39,789 nt of DNA. Origin: an uncultured Anaerolineaceae bacterium (GTDB lineage: Bacteria; Chloroflexota; Anaerolineae; Anaerolineales; Anaerolineaceae). The stretch lies in NCBI GenBank assembly GCA_927443345.1, contig CAKMKJ010000039.1, positions 66,372 to 106,160 of the forward strand. The letters are read 5' to 3'. The notes below the pieces were generated by a model that was given only the letters and a program-made list of their open reading frames with translations, had not been told where the DNA came from and ran no database searches. Below, piece by piece: positions 1-7,335 of the stretch (positions within the stretch are counted from its first letter, which is position 1; the number at the start of each line of letters is the position of its first letter). The position numbers were made by a program, and so were the translations under genes.

Positions 1-24
1 ACGTAAAAACATTGCTTACAATTG

Positions 25-138
25 TTATGTTTTTTTAATAGGATCCTTGCTCTTTTTTATATCCTTATCTTTTTGCAGTTGCTCTTTCTTTTGCTTGTCT
101 GCCTTATTCTTATCTTTCTTGCCGCCTTTATCTCCCAT
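25..138 (-). CDS. Small Lys-rich hydrophilic protein, 37 aa
   Basis: Start ATG at 138-136, stop TAA at 27-25. An AAGGAGAT ribosome binding site lies a few bases upstream (146-151). The product starts MGDKGGKKDKNKADKQKK and is almost entirely Lys, Asp, Gln and Glu, with no hydrophobic segment, so it should be soluble and probably disordered. Very short proteins opening with MGDKG-K-KDK occur in many unrelated bacteria and are always annotated as hypothetical; I recognise the style, not a function. The strong ribosome binding site and clean codons argue for a real gene. It lies downstream of, and in the same direction as, the diguanylate cyclase gene but 166 bases away, so it may have its own promoter. 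Confidence 0.7.
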   Translation of the reverse strand: MGDKGGKKDKNKADKQKKEQLQKDKDIKKSKDPIKKT

Positions 139-181
139 TGAATATCTCCTTTTTAGTGTATGGATCAATCATGATGAGTGA

Positions 182-198
182 GGTGGCCAGTCGCCACC
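182..198 (-). terminator. Short GC-rich hairpin after the GGDEF gene
   Basis: GGTGGC (182-187) pairs with GCCACC (193-198) around a 5-base loop. It sits about 105 bases past the stop of the minus-strand diguanylate cyclase gene. No clear U-tract follows, so a terminator role is only possible. Confidence 0.3.
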
Positions 199-304
199 CT
201 GCATTTGTTAAGTATAGCCCTTTTTCTTTGACAATGCACATTGATTTTAATATAAAATAGAACTTCCAATAATGATCTTTAAGAGATTCAAGTTCAATAA
301 GGAA

Positions 305-1582
305 TTACTTCTTACCTGCTTTACTATTTTGTTTCGGACTATTAGGGTTAATTGAGACAGCTCCCACGACACAGTCGCGTCCTTGCTCTTTAGCTTGAAA
401 CAGAGCTGTGTCTGCAGATTTTAAGATCAATTCACCAGTAGAGCCGTTTTTTGGAAAAGACGATACGCCAATGGATACAGTAACATCAGATTGTGTTTTA
501 TTCATATAGGTAAATTGCAATTGTCTAACATGCTCACATAACAACTCAGCCCGAACCATTGTGACCTTTTGAGATGCACCAGGCATTACCAATACAAATT
601 CATCACCTCCAAATCGACATGCTATATCGGCATCTCGAACATGAGTCGAAAGTAATTTTGCAAATTCCTTGAGCAGAATGTCACCTGCTTCATGCCCCAT
701 GGTGTCGTTATATTGCTTGAAATAATCAATATCCATGATCATTATTCCAACTGGCAATCTATGACGTTTTGCGCGAAGTATTTCACGTTCCAAAGTCTCA
801 TCCATATAGCGTCGATTAAACAAATTGGTGATGTGGTCACGGATTGATAACTCTCTCATTTGCGACTCACTTTTAATTAACAAATGAGTCTGACGATCAA
901 TTTCATCCAAATCCTGGCGGCTGATTATGTTAGCCAGGATGCTAAGAATTGAAGTTAAAAATACAAATATTAAAAAACTTACCCAATTTACAGTTTCGGA
1001 GACTGGTGTGATTGAAGGGATCAACAACAACACACTAATTTGAAATAAAGCGATACCAATCGTAATCGCTGGATGAACAAGTATGCTGGATAACAAAACA
1101 GGGATTAATACATATGTCAGTGGAACAAAATCACCTTGAAGGACTTCTGGATCCAAAATCAAAGATCCCCATGGGCCAAGTAAAGCACAAACAAGCAGCA
1201 TCGAAACAGCTATGGAATAATGGCCGGTATGGTTTATTCGATAAGCCAATAAAATAATAACAATCGACACAAGAATCAATAATGTGTAGTGACTTCGCCT
1301 TAAACTGCCTGGTGCATTTGCAACAAAAACAACAACAAGAATGAGGATGGTTAATAAAAGAATAGTTAATAGTATCAATGCCAATAGTTTGGATCTACGT
1401 CGTTCAGCTTCAAGTGGGTTCTTAAGTGAAACTGAAGGATAAATTAAGCGATGAATTAACATATTAAAATGCCAATTCTTTGATAATAACGCAATGGACT
1501 TTTGACGCTCTGGAGTTTGATCTTTCACCGCAGGTGTAGGTTTTGATATCGTCATTCGTTTCCTCATTTGATAATCAGCCAT
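305..1582 (-). CDS. Membrane-anchored diguanylate cyclase (GGDEF)
   Basis: Makes cyclic di-GMP from two GTP at the inner face of the membrane. Using the ATG at 1582 (MADYQMRKRM) the product is about 425 aa. Six hydrophobic segments lie at roughly residues 66-222. A GGDEF domain follows, with the opening motif DHITNLFNRR, the catalytic GGDEF at about 325-329, and RDAD exactly five residues before it. RDAD fits the RxxD product-inhibition site, so feedback control by c-di-GMP is expected. No EAL domain is present. The membrane part resembles a generic MASE-like sensor; its ligand is unknown. The start is uncertain: no Shine-Dalgarno precedes this ATG, and the frame stays open to a TTG at 1690. 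It is divergent from the DUF4230 gene. Confidence 0.93.
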   Translation of the reverse strand: MADYQMRKRMTISKPTPAVKDQTPERQKSIALLSKNWHFNMLIHRLIYPSVSLKNPLEAERRRSKLLALILLTILLLTILILVVVFVANAPGSLRRSHYTLLILVSIVIILLAYRINHTGHYSIAVSMLLVCALLGPWGSLILDPEVLQGDFVPLTYVLIPVLLSSILVHPAITIGIALFQISVLLLIPSITPVSETVNWVSFLIFVFLTSILSILANIISRQDLDEIDRQTHLLIKSESQMRELSIRDHITNLFNRRYMDETLEREILRAKRHRLPVGIMIMDIDYFKQYNDTMGHEAGDILLKEFAKLLSTHVRDADIACRFGGDEFVLVMPGASQKVTMVRAELLCEHVRQLQFTYMNKTQSDVTVSIGVSSFPKNGSTGELILKSADTALFQAKEQGRDCVVGAVSINPNSPKQNSKAGKK

Positions 1583-1717
1583 TTTTAACGTATCAGAAAC
1601 CAACTGGCATAAACCCGAATAATAAATGAATAAAAACTCAAGAAATGGATATGAGGTCGAACGCCACTTTATATATATTAGATCGGACAAATTGGAGGTT
1701 TTTAGTAAAAACGACTG

Positions 1718-1723
1718 TATAAT
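1718..1723 (+). promoter_or_regulatory. -10 box TATAAT giving a possibly leaderless mRNA
   Basis: A perfect TATAAT ends six bases before the ATG at 1730, and no Shine-Dalgarno lies between. The expected transcription start therefore falls on or next to the start codon. The best -35 candidate, TTGGAG at 1692-1697, is spaced 20 bases away, which is long. Confidence 0.4.
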
Positions 1724-1729
1724 TAATTT

Positions 1730-2395
1730 ATGAATAAATTAGTTTTTCGCATCATCCTGGCAGTCATTTTGGTCATTTTGACATGGGTGGCATTTACTGC
1801 GCTCAACAAGAGTATTTCAAACGCGTTAAATCCCTTAAAGCAAGCTAACCAGTCACTCAGTACCCAGATCGCGAATCTGCTGCACCCCACCCCAACCATT
1901 ATTCCGGACCCAATCACCATCATCCACGAAGTGCGTGGTTTAGCCCGGCTTGAGACCATTCAATATTCAGTCGAAAAGATCATCACTGCCGAAATTGGCG
2001 GCGGTATATTCGAATTTCTCAACAAAGACCGTTTGTTGTTGGTCGCGCATGGCACAGTCATTGCCGGCGTGGATCTTGAGAAGCTAACACCCGATGACCT
2101 CTGGCTGACGAACAGCGTCTTGAACGTGCGTCTGCCCGCTGCAGAAATCTTCATCGCATCGCTCGACAACGAAAAATCTTATATTTTTGATCGCGAAACC
2201 AGCATCTTGCGCCAATCAGACCCCAATCTTGAGACCCTGGCCAGACAATCTGCTGAACAAGAAATTAGAAAATCCGCCATTGAAGACGGCATTCTTGAGA
2301 TTGCACAACGGAATGCAGAAAGCTATCTCTCACGCCTGTTTCTGGCCCTGGGATACGCAGATGTCATTTTTATGGAACCCGCACCATCAGAATAA
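1730..2395 (+). CDS. DUF4230 membrane-anchored protein
   Basis: 221 aa with one N-terminal membrane segment (about residues 5-27), a polar linker rich in Pro and Thr, then a DUF4230 domain from about residue 65 to the end. The domain shows the usual alternation: a conserved IYSVEKI-like beta strand, a small-residue GGG, a LLVAHGTVIAGVDL-like core and a C-terminal helix full of Glu and Arg. DUF4230 proteins are widespread and uncharacterised; the domain is expected outside the membrane. The ATG used lacks a ribosome binding site and sits just after a TATAAT box. The gene converges on the CcdA gene and shares its terminator. Family fairly sure, function unknown. Confidence 0.85.
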   Translation: MNKLVFRIILAVILVILTWVAFTALNKSISNALNPLKQANQSLSTQIANLLHPTPTIIPDPITIIHEVRGLARLETIQYSVEKIITAEIGGGIFEFLNKDRLLLVAHGTVIAGVDLEKLTPDDLWLTNSVLNVRLPAAEIFIASLDNEKSYIFDRETSILRQSDPNLETLARQSAEQEIRKSAIEDGILEIAQRNAESYLSRLFLALGYADVIFMEPAPSE

Positions 2396-2408
2396 CCCCA
2401 CCTAAACA

Positions 2409-2444
2409 AAAAACAGGTCAGAAAATCATTTCTGACCTGTTTTT
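2409..2444. terminator. Bidirectional intrinsic terminator
   Basis: A perfect 16-bp stem (2409-2424 with 2429-2444) closes a 4-base loop. Its core is CAGGTCAGAAA, with an A-run before and a T-run after, so it can stop transcripts from both sides. It lies exactly between the convergent DUF4230 (+) and ccdA (-) genes. Confidence 0.92.
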
Positions 2445-2458
2445 CTTTAATAACATAT

Positions 2459-3130
2459 CTAAAATCCTAAAACCAGTCGAATCAAGGGTAAGTTAACAAT
2501 AAAATCATATACACCAATACCGATTAGAAGTAACCCACCAAGCACATTGATTAATCTTGAATGCTGAGCCAGCCAGCGGGTTATCGTTCGCTGAAGGGCA
2601 CCAGAAATTAACGAGAGCAACAATAATGGCAATCCAAAGCCAATTCCAAACCACAAAAAAGCGCCTAAACGGCTCATTACTTCTGCCGAGGTGAGCGATA
2701 TGGCAAATATGCTTACCACCAGGGGACCGGAACACGGCAGGGCGATTGGCCCATAAAGTAACCCATACATGAATGCATTGACAAACGGATTCCGCATTGC
2801 CGGGATCTTGATTTGCGGCAGCGCTTTGAAAGGATTCTTGTCTGCTAAGAGCAAAATACCCAGGGTGATCAGCAGCAAATCTGCGATGGGAATGATAATA
2901 GATAATGCCCGACCGACCGAGACAGACAGCAGTGCAATCACCAGCCCCAGAAATAGCATCATGGTTAAAACACCTGCCAACACAAAGAAACCTAAGAAAT
3001 ATCGTCCTTTTCGTTTTTCACCCGTCGCTGCTCCGCTCAGATAAGCGAGATAACCCGGATACAGCGGGATAATACACGGGCTGGCACTGGCGAGTAAACC
3101 AAGACTGATTGATGTAAATATTGCATCCAT
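2459..3130 (-). CDS. ccdA: CcdA-type thiol:disulfide membrane transporter
   Basis: Moves reducing equivalents from cytosolic thioredoxin across the membrane to an outside thioredoxin-like partner. With the ATG at 3130 (MDAIFTSISL) the protein is 223 aa with six membrane helices. The redox pair is C19 in ASASPCIIPLYPGY and C133 in ALPCSGPLVV, the two hallmark CcdA motifs. The frame is open upstream to a TTG at 3190, only ten bases after the preceding stop, but the shorter start gives the usual CcdA N-terminus, and a GGAAAG precedes it. The gene directly follows the TlpA-like lipoprotein gene on the same strand, its natural redox partner. No cytochrome c maturation genes are nearby, so a role in reducing surface disulfides is as likely as cytochrome assembly. 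Confidence 0.92.
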   Translation of the reverse strand: MDAIFTSISLGLLASASPCIIPLYPGYLAYLSGAATGEKRKGRYFLGFFVLAGVLTMMLFLGLVIALLSVSVGRALSIIIPIADLLLITLGILLLADKNPFKALPQIKIPAMRNPFVNAFMYGLLYGPIALPCSGPLVVSIFAISLTSAEVMSRLGAFLWFGIGFGLPLLLLSLISGALQRTITRWLAQHSRLINVLGGLLLIGIGVYDFIVNLPLIRLVLGF

Positions 3131-3199
3131 ATGATTACTTTCCATAAAAGGCTGCGGTGACAAAAAATCATCCGCAGCCATTTTATTCAACTCAAATAC

Positions 3200-3823
3200 T
3201 TACATTCCTTCTGACAAGAAAGGTTCAATGAACAATTTAATATCCTCAGCGCTTTTTAAACCCATGTTCATGGGGTGTACAACTCCCTGACGATCAATGA
3301 TTAATATAGGGGTTAGCGGTGGATTCAGGAAATTTGCACCATACAGGTTGGCGATTTCTCTGACAATCTCAAGAGAAGGAATCGTGTAAACCCAATCAAA
3401 TCCATTGTTTTCAACATACTTCTTCAAATCTTCTGCTTCTTCATTCTGGTCAATATCAAACCCAATAGAAATCAGACCAGAGTCTTCTCCGAGCTGCTCA
3501 TGTAGCAATTTCACTTGTTGCTGCTGCTTCAGGCAACTTGAGCACCACATGGCTAAATTCTCAACCAGCACCACGTTGCCTGCGAAATCAGTGAGTTTAA
3601 AAGTTTCACCGGTTTTTATGTTTACCAAATCACTATTTGTCCAGGCAGGTGAGTTAGAGGCTTCTTCAGTCATTGCCTCAGCTGTTGCCTCAAGCACCGG
3701 TTCTGCGGTTTGAACCTTTATTTCTTTACTTGTTTCTTCAACCATCGCTTCTGTTGCAGCATTCATTGGTGCACAAGCAGTTATCACAAACACAGCAAAT
3801 AATAAGGGGATCAACAGTTTCAT
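3200..3823 (-). CDS. TlpA/ResA-like thioredoxin lipoprotein
   Basis: 207 aa. A signal peptide ends in the lipobox VITAC (Cys17), followed by an Ala/Glu/Thr-rich linker to about residue 58 and a thioredoxin fold with the active site CSSC (C94, C97) in AMWCSSCLKQ. The cis-Pro region NPPLTPILII is intact, as is the C-terminal strand and helix. It should sit lipid-anchored on the outer face of the membrane and reduce disulfides using electrons from CcdA, encoded directly downstream. The ribosome binding site GGAGG lies eight bases before the ATG. The long charged linker replaces the short tether of classical ResA. A terminator at 3905-3938 separates it from the next upstream gene, so this gene and ccdA form a two-gene operon. 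Confidence 0.92.
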   Translation of the reverse strand: MKLLIPLLFAVFVITACAPMNAATEAMVEETSKEIKVQTAEPVLEATAEAMTEEASNSPAWTNSDLVNIKTGETFKLTDFAGNVVLVENLAMWCSSCLKQQQQVKLLHEQLGEDSGLISIGFDIDQNEEAEDLKKYVENNGFDWVYTIPSLEIVREIANLYGANFLNPPLTPILIIDRQGVVHPMNMGLKSAEDIKLFIEPFLSEGM

Positions 3824-3904
3824 CTTTATACCTCCGTTAATTAGATATATATTATCATATTTATGATAAATATTAACCTACCTAATAATAGAATTATGTT
3901 AAAA

Positions 3905-3938
3905 AATATCCCGGATGAGTTTTTCTCACCGAGATATT
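3905..3938 (-). terminator. Intrinsic terminator upstream of the TlpA-like gene
   Basis: Left arm starts AATATC at 3905, right arm ends GATATT at 3938. The inner CGG/CCG and TGAG/CTCA pairs leave one mismatch and one bulge around a 5-base T loop. Read on the minus strand it is followed by six T, as expected for a stop after the small membrane protein gene at 4032-4202. Confidence 0.7.
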
Positions 3939-3982
3939 GTTAACAACCTGCTATTCGACTTGTTAGTCTGAATTCAATCCAA

Positions 3983-4020
3983 GGTAGAGGGTTCGTCCTA
4001 TGGCAAACAAGCCCTCTACC
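3983..4020. repeat. Inverted repeat GGTAGAGGG / CCCTCTACC
   Basis: Perfect 9-bp arms (3983-3991 and 4012-4020) enclose a 20-base loop just past the stop of the 56-aa membrane protein gene. It may be a second transcript-end hairpin, but no T-run follows on either strand. Confidence 0.55.
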
Positions 4021-4031
4021 ATCTCCAAGGT

Positions 4032-4202
4032 CTACAAATCGTTGAGTGCTGTGGCAAGAACTAACAACACAAAAGCGGCTGCCACCATCCAAAACGCGTA
4101 TGGCGCCAATGCCGGAATCGGAATCAGTGTTGACAAAATACCAAGTCCGCCAACGATAACAGCAATCCACCAGGTGACAACTTTCGGTCTACTGAGCTTC
4201 AT
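4032..4202 (-). CDS. Small two-helix membrane protein, 56 aa
   Basis: Start ATG at 4202 with GGAG nine bases upstream; an upstream in-frame ATG at 4217 has no ribosome binding site. The product begins MKLSRPKVV, has two membrane helices (about residues 9-27 and 33-52) joined by a Pro-rich turn, IPIPALAP, and ends in a short polar tail. I do not recognise a named family; short two-helix proteins of this shape are common in Chloroflexota. It is followed by two hairpins and preceded by a lipoprotein gene on the same strand 110 bases away. Confidence 0.7.
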   Translation of the reverse strand: MKLSRPKVVTWWIAVIVGGLGILSTLIPIPALAPYAFWMVAAAFVLLVLATALNDL

Positions 4203-4312
4203 AAGATTTTTCTCCATTTCAGTATATTTTTTACATCCATTACCGGCTCAATGGTTCTTCATACAATCAATAATGCCATCAGAAAATGATACCTGCTCAC
4301 GCAGAATTTTTT

Positions 4313-4708
4313 CTACAATTTCAATGGGGGTCTTCGCCTTACAAACAAGTTAATCACGATGAAAATGATCGCAATGCCCAGCAGGAAACCTATATTATAT
4401 GAACTGCCGTCGTTATGCACTTCATACATTTGCACATTCGGATTGATCAATGAAAAAATTAACGTCCCCGGAGAAATGAAACCATGCCACACCCCAGAAA
4501 GGATGCCACCGACCAGGCCGTGTGCATCCCCGGTGTTTACCAAGGGGTTAATGCCAGGCGCATTGAGTTGGACTTTGAACCCGGGAATATCCATTTTCTC
4601 ATTGGCATTTGGCACAGGTGTGGTGATTTGAATGCCAGAGCCTGGTGTACAACCAATTAACATCGTAAAAGCAAAAATGAGTACCACAATAACAATAAGC
4701 TTCTTCAT
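4313..4708 (-). CDS. Lipoprotein with C-terminal membrane helix, unknown function
   Basis: 131 aa. An N-terminal signal peptide ends in LIGC, a good lipobox (Cys about 20). A polar segment of about 80 residues follows, then a hydrophobic helix at about 105-122 and a basic tail with RRR. Two anchors in so short a protein suggest that the middle part, rich in Gly and Asn, forms an extracytoplasmic loop held close to the membrane. The sequence GGILSGVWHGFISPGTLI with its Gly-His pattern recalls small uncharacterised membrane proteins of Gram-positives and Chloroflexota, but I cannot name a family. GGAAA precedes the ATG. Confidence 0.72.
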   Translation of the reverse strand: MKKLIVIVVLIFAFTMLIGCTPGSGIQITTPVPNANEKMDIPGFKVQLNAPGINPLVNTGDAHGLVGGILSGVWHGFISPGTLIFSLINPNVQMYEVHNDGSSYNIGFLLGIAIIFIVINLFVRRRPPLKL

Positions 4709-5049
4709 AAATTTCCATTCTGTGTACAGTTGAATTGATATAGATATAAGGCCATAGATTTAAATGTCCATTACTTGATGACCTGGCCTTCGGCTACCAA
4801 CTCAATAAAACGAAGGCCGTTACTCAATTTGTTAATCTGTATGGGTTTAGTGTAAGTAAAAGTAACTGTTTATGTCCCCAATAAAATATATAAATATTCT
4901 AAACTTTTTTAAGGTTTACTCAGTCTACTCCTTGAACTTCAAATTTCACTGGGGGGGTCACCATCTTCGGTGTGAAGCCGTTGCAGCCAATAGTTAAAAC
5001 CCTGGTTCTCTTTTTTAGATCACCAGGGTTATTGAAAATTATTATTTAA
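4709..5049. other. Intergenic region with two hairpins, no gene
   Basis: No open frame with a ribosome binding site was found. GGCCTTCG (4785-4792) pairs with CGAAGGCC (4811-4818) across an 18-base loop. AACCCTGGT (4998-5006) pairs with ACCAGGGTT (5022-5030); read on the minus strand it ends in TTTT and is the likely terminator of the lipoprotein gene that stops at 5050. A run of seven G lies near 4950. Confidence 0.6.
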
Positions 5050-5682
5050 TTATCGAGCCCATTCTTCGGTAATTGTGCCAGAGGGACCATCATAAGTGAT
5101 CAACAAAGAACTCACTGAACAAACATAAGTGGTCGTGGAGGGAGGCGACATGAAGTCATCAGGTAGTGGTATAGCGGAAAATGGCCCTTCTGTAGTTTCT
5201 CCATCGATGCTTATGATTATCGTGCCAAAGTCAACTGCATAGGAGGAATCACTTAAGAATATTGAAGAACCATCCGCCGAGTAATTTCCCGCTCCGTTAT
5301 GAGTGGCATCTATTTGCATGTAATCACTGCCACTCGGAATATCAGCCCGTACAATAGTCTCGCCGGTGATCGCATAACTTCCCTCGGCGCGCAATTCCAA
5401 GGTCATGGCACTCGGCGCAACAACATACATGTTCGGAGACTGCGTCAGATCCAGGAATTTATTGTTCAAGGCGTAGGTATCCATGGTCCACACCCCAACC
5501 AGGCACGAATCAACGCCCTCCGAAACTTCATCCGGGGTTGGCACCGCAGGCGTAGGCATTTCAGGTGTGATGTCTTCGGTCGGTTCCGGGTCGGAGGAAT
5601 CTCCTGCCAGAAATGGTAGTGAACAAGCTGCGCTCGTCAGTAAAACAAATATGAGTAAGAAGTATTTTATGTTTATTTTCAT
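5050..5682 (-). CDS. Lipoprotein with lipocalin-like beta domain, unknown function
   Basis: Using the ATG at 5682 (MKINIKYFLL) the product is 210 aa. The signal peptide ends in the lipobox SAAC, followed by an acidic Pro/Thr/Glu linker, then a domain beginning CLVGVWTMD. This G-x-W start, the alternating beta pattern and the late Cys in YVCSVSSLLIT resemble the lipocalin-like fold of small extracytoplasmic proteins; the two Cys could form a disulfide. No ligand can be inferred. The frame is open upstream to 5841, overlapping the next gene, but the 5682 start gives a proper signal peptide and an AGGA seven bases upstream. That AGGA sits inside a hairpin (5690-5707), so translation may be structure-controlled. 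Confidence 0.82.
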   Translation of the reverse strand: MKINIKYFLLIFVLLTSAACSLPFLAGDSSDPEPTEDITPEMPTPAVPTPDEVSEGVDSCLVGVWTMDTYALNNKFLDLTQSPNMYVVAPSAMTLELRAEGSYAITGETIVRADIPSGSDYMQIDATHNGAGNYSADGSSIFLSDSSYAVDFGTIIISIDGETTEGPFSAIPLPDDFMSPPSTTTYVCSVSSLLITYDGPSGTITEEWAR

Positions 5683-5689
5683 CTTATTT

Positions 5690-5707
5690 ATCCTATTTTT
5701 ATAGGAT
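5690..5707 (-). promoter_or_regulatory. Hairpin occluding the ribosome binding site
   Basis: On the minus strand ATCCTAT, a 4-base A loop and ATAGGAT form a perfect 7-bp stem; the right arm contains the AGGA used by the ATG at 5682. Opening the stem would be needed for translation. Confidence 0.55.
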
Positions 5708-5783
5708 ACAAAACTCCAGCCATAAAAGCAATAGGCAAATTCAAATGCACTTAATAGCCATCGCAATAATCCAGAATATGAAA

Positions 5784-6395
5784 TTAAACTGCAGTTTTTG
5801 AACCTCGAGCAAATTGTATTGTCTTTTTCACCAGCCACCAATGCACTGCTAGCAGACTGGCCCCACCTACCACGATCAGGGCAATAATCATCCCCTGTGT
5901 CACCTCAAAATTCAGACGCAGTATGCCTTCAAGATTGGCTGCGGTGGTCGGATCTCGCAAAGCCAGAAAAGCGGATGAAGCGCAGATGAACGCCAACACC
6001 CCCGTGGTGAAAAGGTTAGTTCTCAGTATCGTTCGATTTTCAGCACCTACTGGGCTCTTATAATGCGCTAATTTTCGTCCGATGACCAGCTCCGCCGGAA
6101 TCGCCAATGCCAAATTAAACACTGGCACACCCATGAAAAAGCCAAACACACAAATAGAATAGAAAAAAAGAATACCCATCCAGAGTCTAAGGTCCATCTC
6201 GAAAGCCTTCGATACCCACTTCTTTAGAATAAGCGCATCAACAATGAAGCCAATAATCAATCCGACAAGCGCCGCAATGAACACCCAGGCATTCGAAACC
6301 TGTTGGCTGGTGCTCCACCAACCCGCCAGGAATCCGATCAACGGAAAGATCGCACCCAATACAATTCCAAGGAACAATTTATCATATCTACACAT
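5784..6395 (-). CDS. Multi-spanning membrane protein, unknown family
   Basis: 203 aa from the ATG at 6395 (MCRYDKLFLG), chosen because AGGA lies seven bases upstream; an ATG at 6410 has no such site. I count six hydrophobic segments: about 8-28, 36-57, 72-105 (probably two), 128-148 and 170-192. Short charged loops include AHYKSPVGAENR. The Gly-rich first helices suggest tight packing. No catalytic motif or known domain could be recognised. It overlaps the open frame, but not the chosen start, of the lipoprotein gene downstream and could be co-transcribed with it. Real by length, start signal and membrane pattern; function unknown. Confidence 0.72.
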   Translation of the reverse strand: MCRYDKLFLGIVLGAIFPLIGFLAGWWSTSQQVSNAWVFIAALVGLIIGFIVDALILKKWVSKAFEMDLRLWMGILFFYSICVFGFFMGVPVFNLALAIPAELVIGRKLAHYKSPVGAENRTILRTNLFTTGVLAFICASSAFLALRDPTTAANLEGILRLNFEVTQGMIIALIVVGGASLLAVHWWLVKKTIQFARGSKTAV

Positions 6396-6520
6396 ATTCA
6401 ATCCTGTCATTCAAGTGATGATTCCGGTAGAACCGGATGTCGTTATTGTAGTAAGCGGCGAGTATCACTTGCTCTCCAAATTCTTCAAAACCTATCAGAT
6501 TTGATTTAGAAACGATTTGC

Positions 6521-6570
6521 TTTACAATATGTACAATATACTTGACATTTTGTAAATCATTTGTTACTAT
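6521..6570 (+). promoter_or_regulatory. Sigma-70 promoter with operator-like repeats
   Basis: TTGACA (6542-6547), a 17-base spacer and TACTAT (6565-6570) precede the membrane protein/XRE gene pair. TTTACAA (6521-6527) and TTGTAAA (6550-6556) form an inverted repeat around the -35 box, and ACAATATGT/ACAATATAC is repeated in tandem just upstream. An XRE repressor encoded by the operon is the natural candidate to bind here; that part is inference. Confidence 0.7.
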
Positions 6571-6609
6571 ATGTTCACAATTCAATACATTCGACTAGGA
6601 GAATAAATC

Positions 6610-7104
6610 ATGTCTTACCAAGAAAAGAAAACACTCGCAAGCATCACTTCCGGCGCCCTCCTTTTGGCTGCCTATTGCCTCTATGCCTTCAACCCCGCCA
6701 ACACCCCCGCGGACCTCAAAGGTTGGGCAACCACCATGTTGATCTTCATTGCCATCGGCATTGGCGCTACCATCATCATCCAGATCATTTTCCATATTTT
6801 CTTCTCAATTGGCGTCGCCATCCAGGGAAAGATCCAGAATAGAGAATGCGATGACAAAGAAATCGAGAAGAACATCAAATTGGAAATGGTTGAAGACGAA
6901 CGCGACAAATTGATCGAAATGAAATCCAACCAGGTAGGGTTTGCAGTAGCCGGCTTTGGATTCGTTGCAGCCCTGCTGGCCCTGGTGTTCAATTACTCAC
7001 CTGTGTTCATGCTCAACATCCTCTTCATCACCTTTAGTTTTGGCTCTATTTGCGAAGGTATCTATCAGTTCGTTCTCTACCGCAGAGGTTATACCCATGC
7101 CTAG
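6610..7104 (+). CDS. Four-helix membrane protein paired with XRE regulator
   Basis: 164 aa with hydrophobic segments at about 10-27, 41-66, 109-130 and 134-153. The middle cytosolic loop is strongly charged and contains the signature [17 protein letters not shown] before the third helix. This arrangement, with the DERD motif, matches a DUF2178-like family that is regularly encoded directly before a very small XRE regulator in bacteria and archaea; no biochemical function is known. The ribosome binding site AGGAG lies eight bases before the ATG, and a strong promoter lies at 6542-6570. The gene overlaps the XRE gene by 8 bases, indicating translational coupling. Confidence 0.85.
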   Translation: MSYQEKKTLASITSGALLLAAYCLYAFNPANTPADLKGWATTMLIFIAIGIGATIIIQIIFHIFFSIGVAIQGKIQNRECDDKEIEKNIKLEMVEDERDKLIEMKSNQVGFAVAGFGFVAALLALVFNYSPVFMLNILFITFSFGSICEGIYQFVLYRRGYTHA

Positions 7105-7321
7105 CCCAATTGTGATTACCAACAACATTCGCAAGCTGCGTTTCTTTGCCAACGAGATGACTCAGCAGGAACTCGCCGAAAAAGCCGGCGCATCACGACA
7201 GACCATCATCGCCATTGAAGCCGGCAAGTATTCCCCCTCACTCGAAATGGCCTTCCGCATTGCAGATGCTTTCGGCGTCTCGATCACAGAAGTCTTCGCA
7301 CACGAAGTCAAAGAAAAATAA
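7097..7321 (+). CDS. XRE-family (HTH_3) transcriptional regulator, 74 aa
   Basis: Consists of a single Cro/C1-type helix-turn-helix: [16 protein letters not shown] forms helices 2 and 3, followed by [20 protein letters not shown] and the short tail TEVFAHE. This is the compact family that always accompanies a small membrane protein. The start [10 protein letters not shown] lies inside the end of the membrane protein gene (8-base overlap), so the two are translationally coupled. It probably represses its own operon through the repeats at 6521-6556. A decayed second copy of its C-terminus is found at 8049-8111. Confidence 0.93.
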   Translation: MPSPIVITNNIRKLRFFANEMTQQELAEKAGASRQTIIAIEAGKYSPSLEMAFRIADAFGVSITEVFAHEVKEK

Positions 7322-7335
7322 TCAAGGAGAATATG

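Noticed and set aside
5683-5841. Upstream extension of the lipoprotein frame
   Set aside because: It would overlap the neighbouring gene and bury the signal peptide; the ATG at 5682 gives a proper lipoprotein start.
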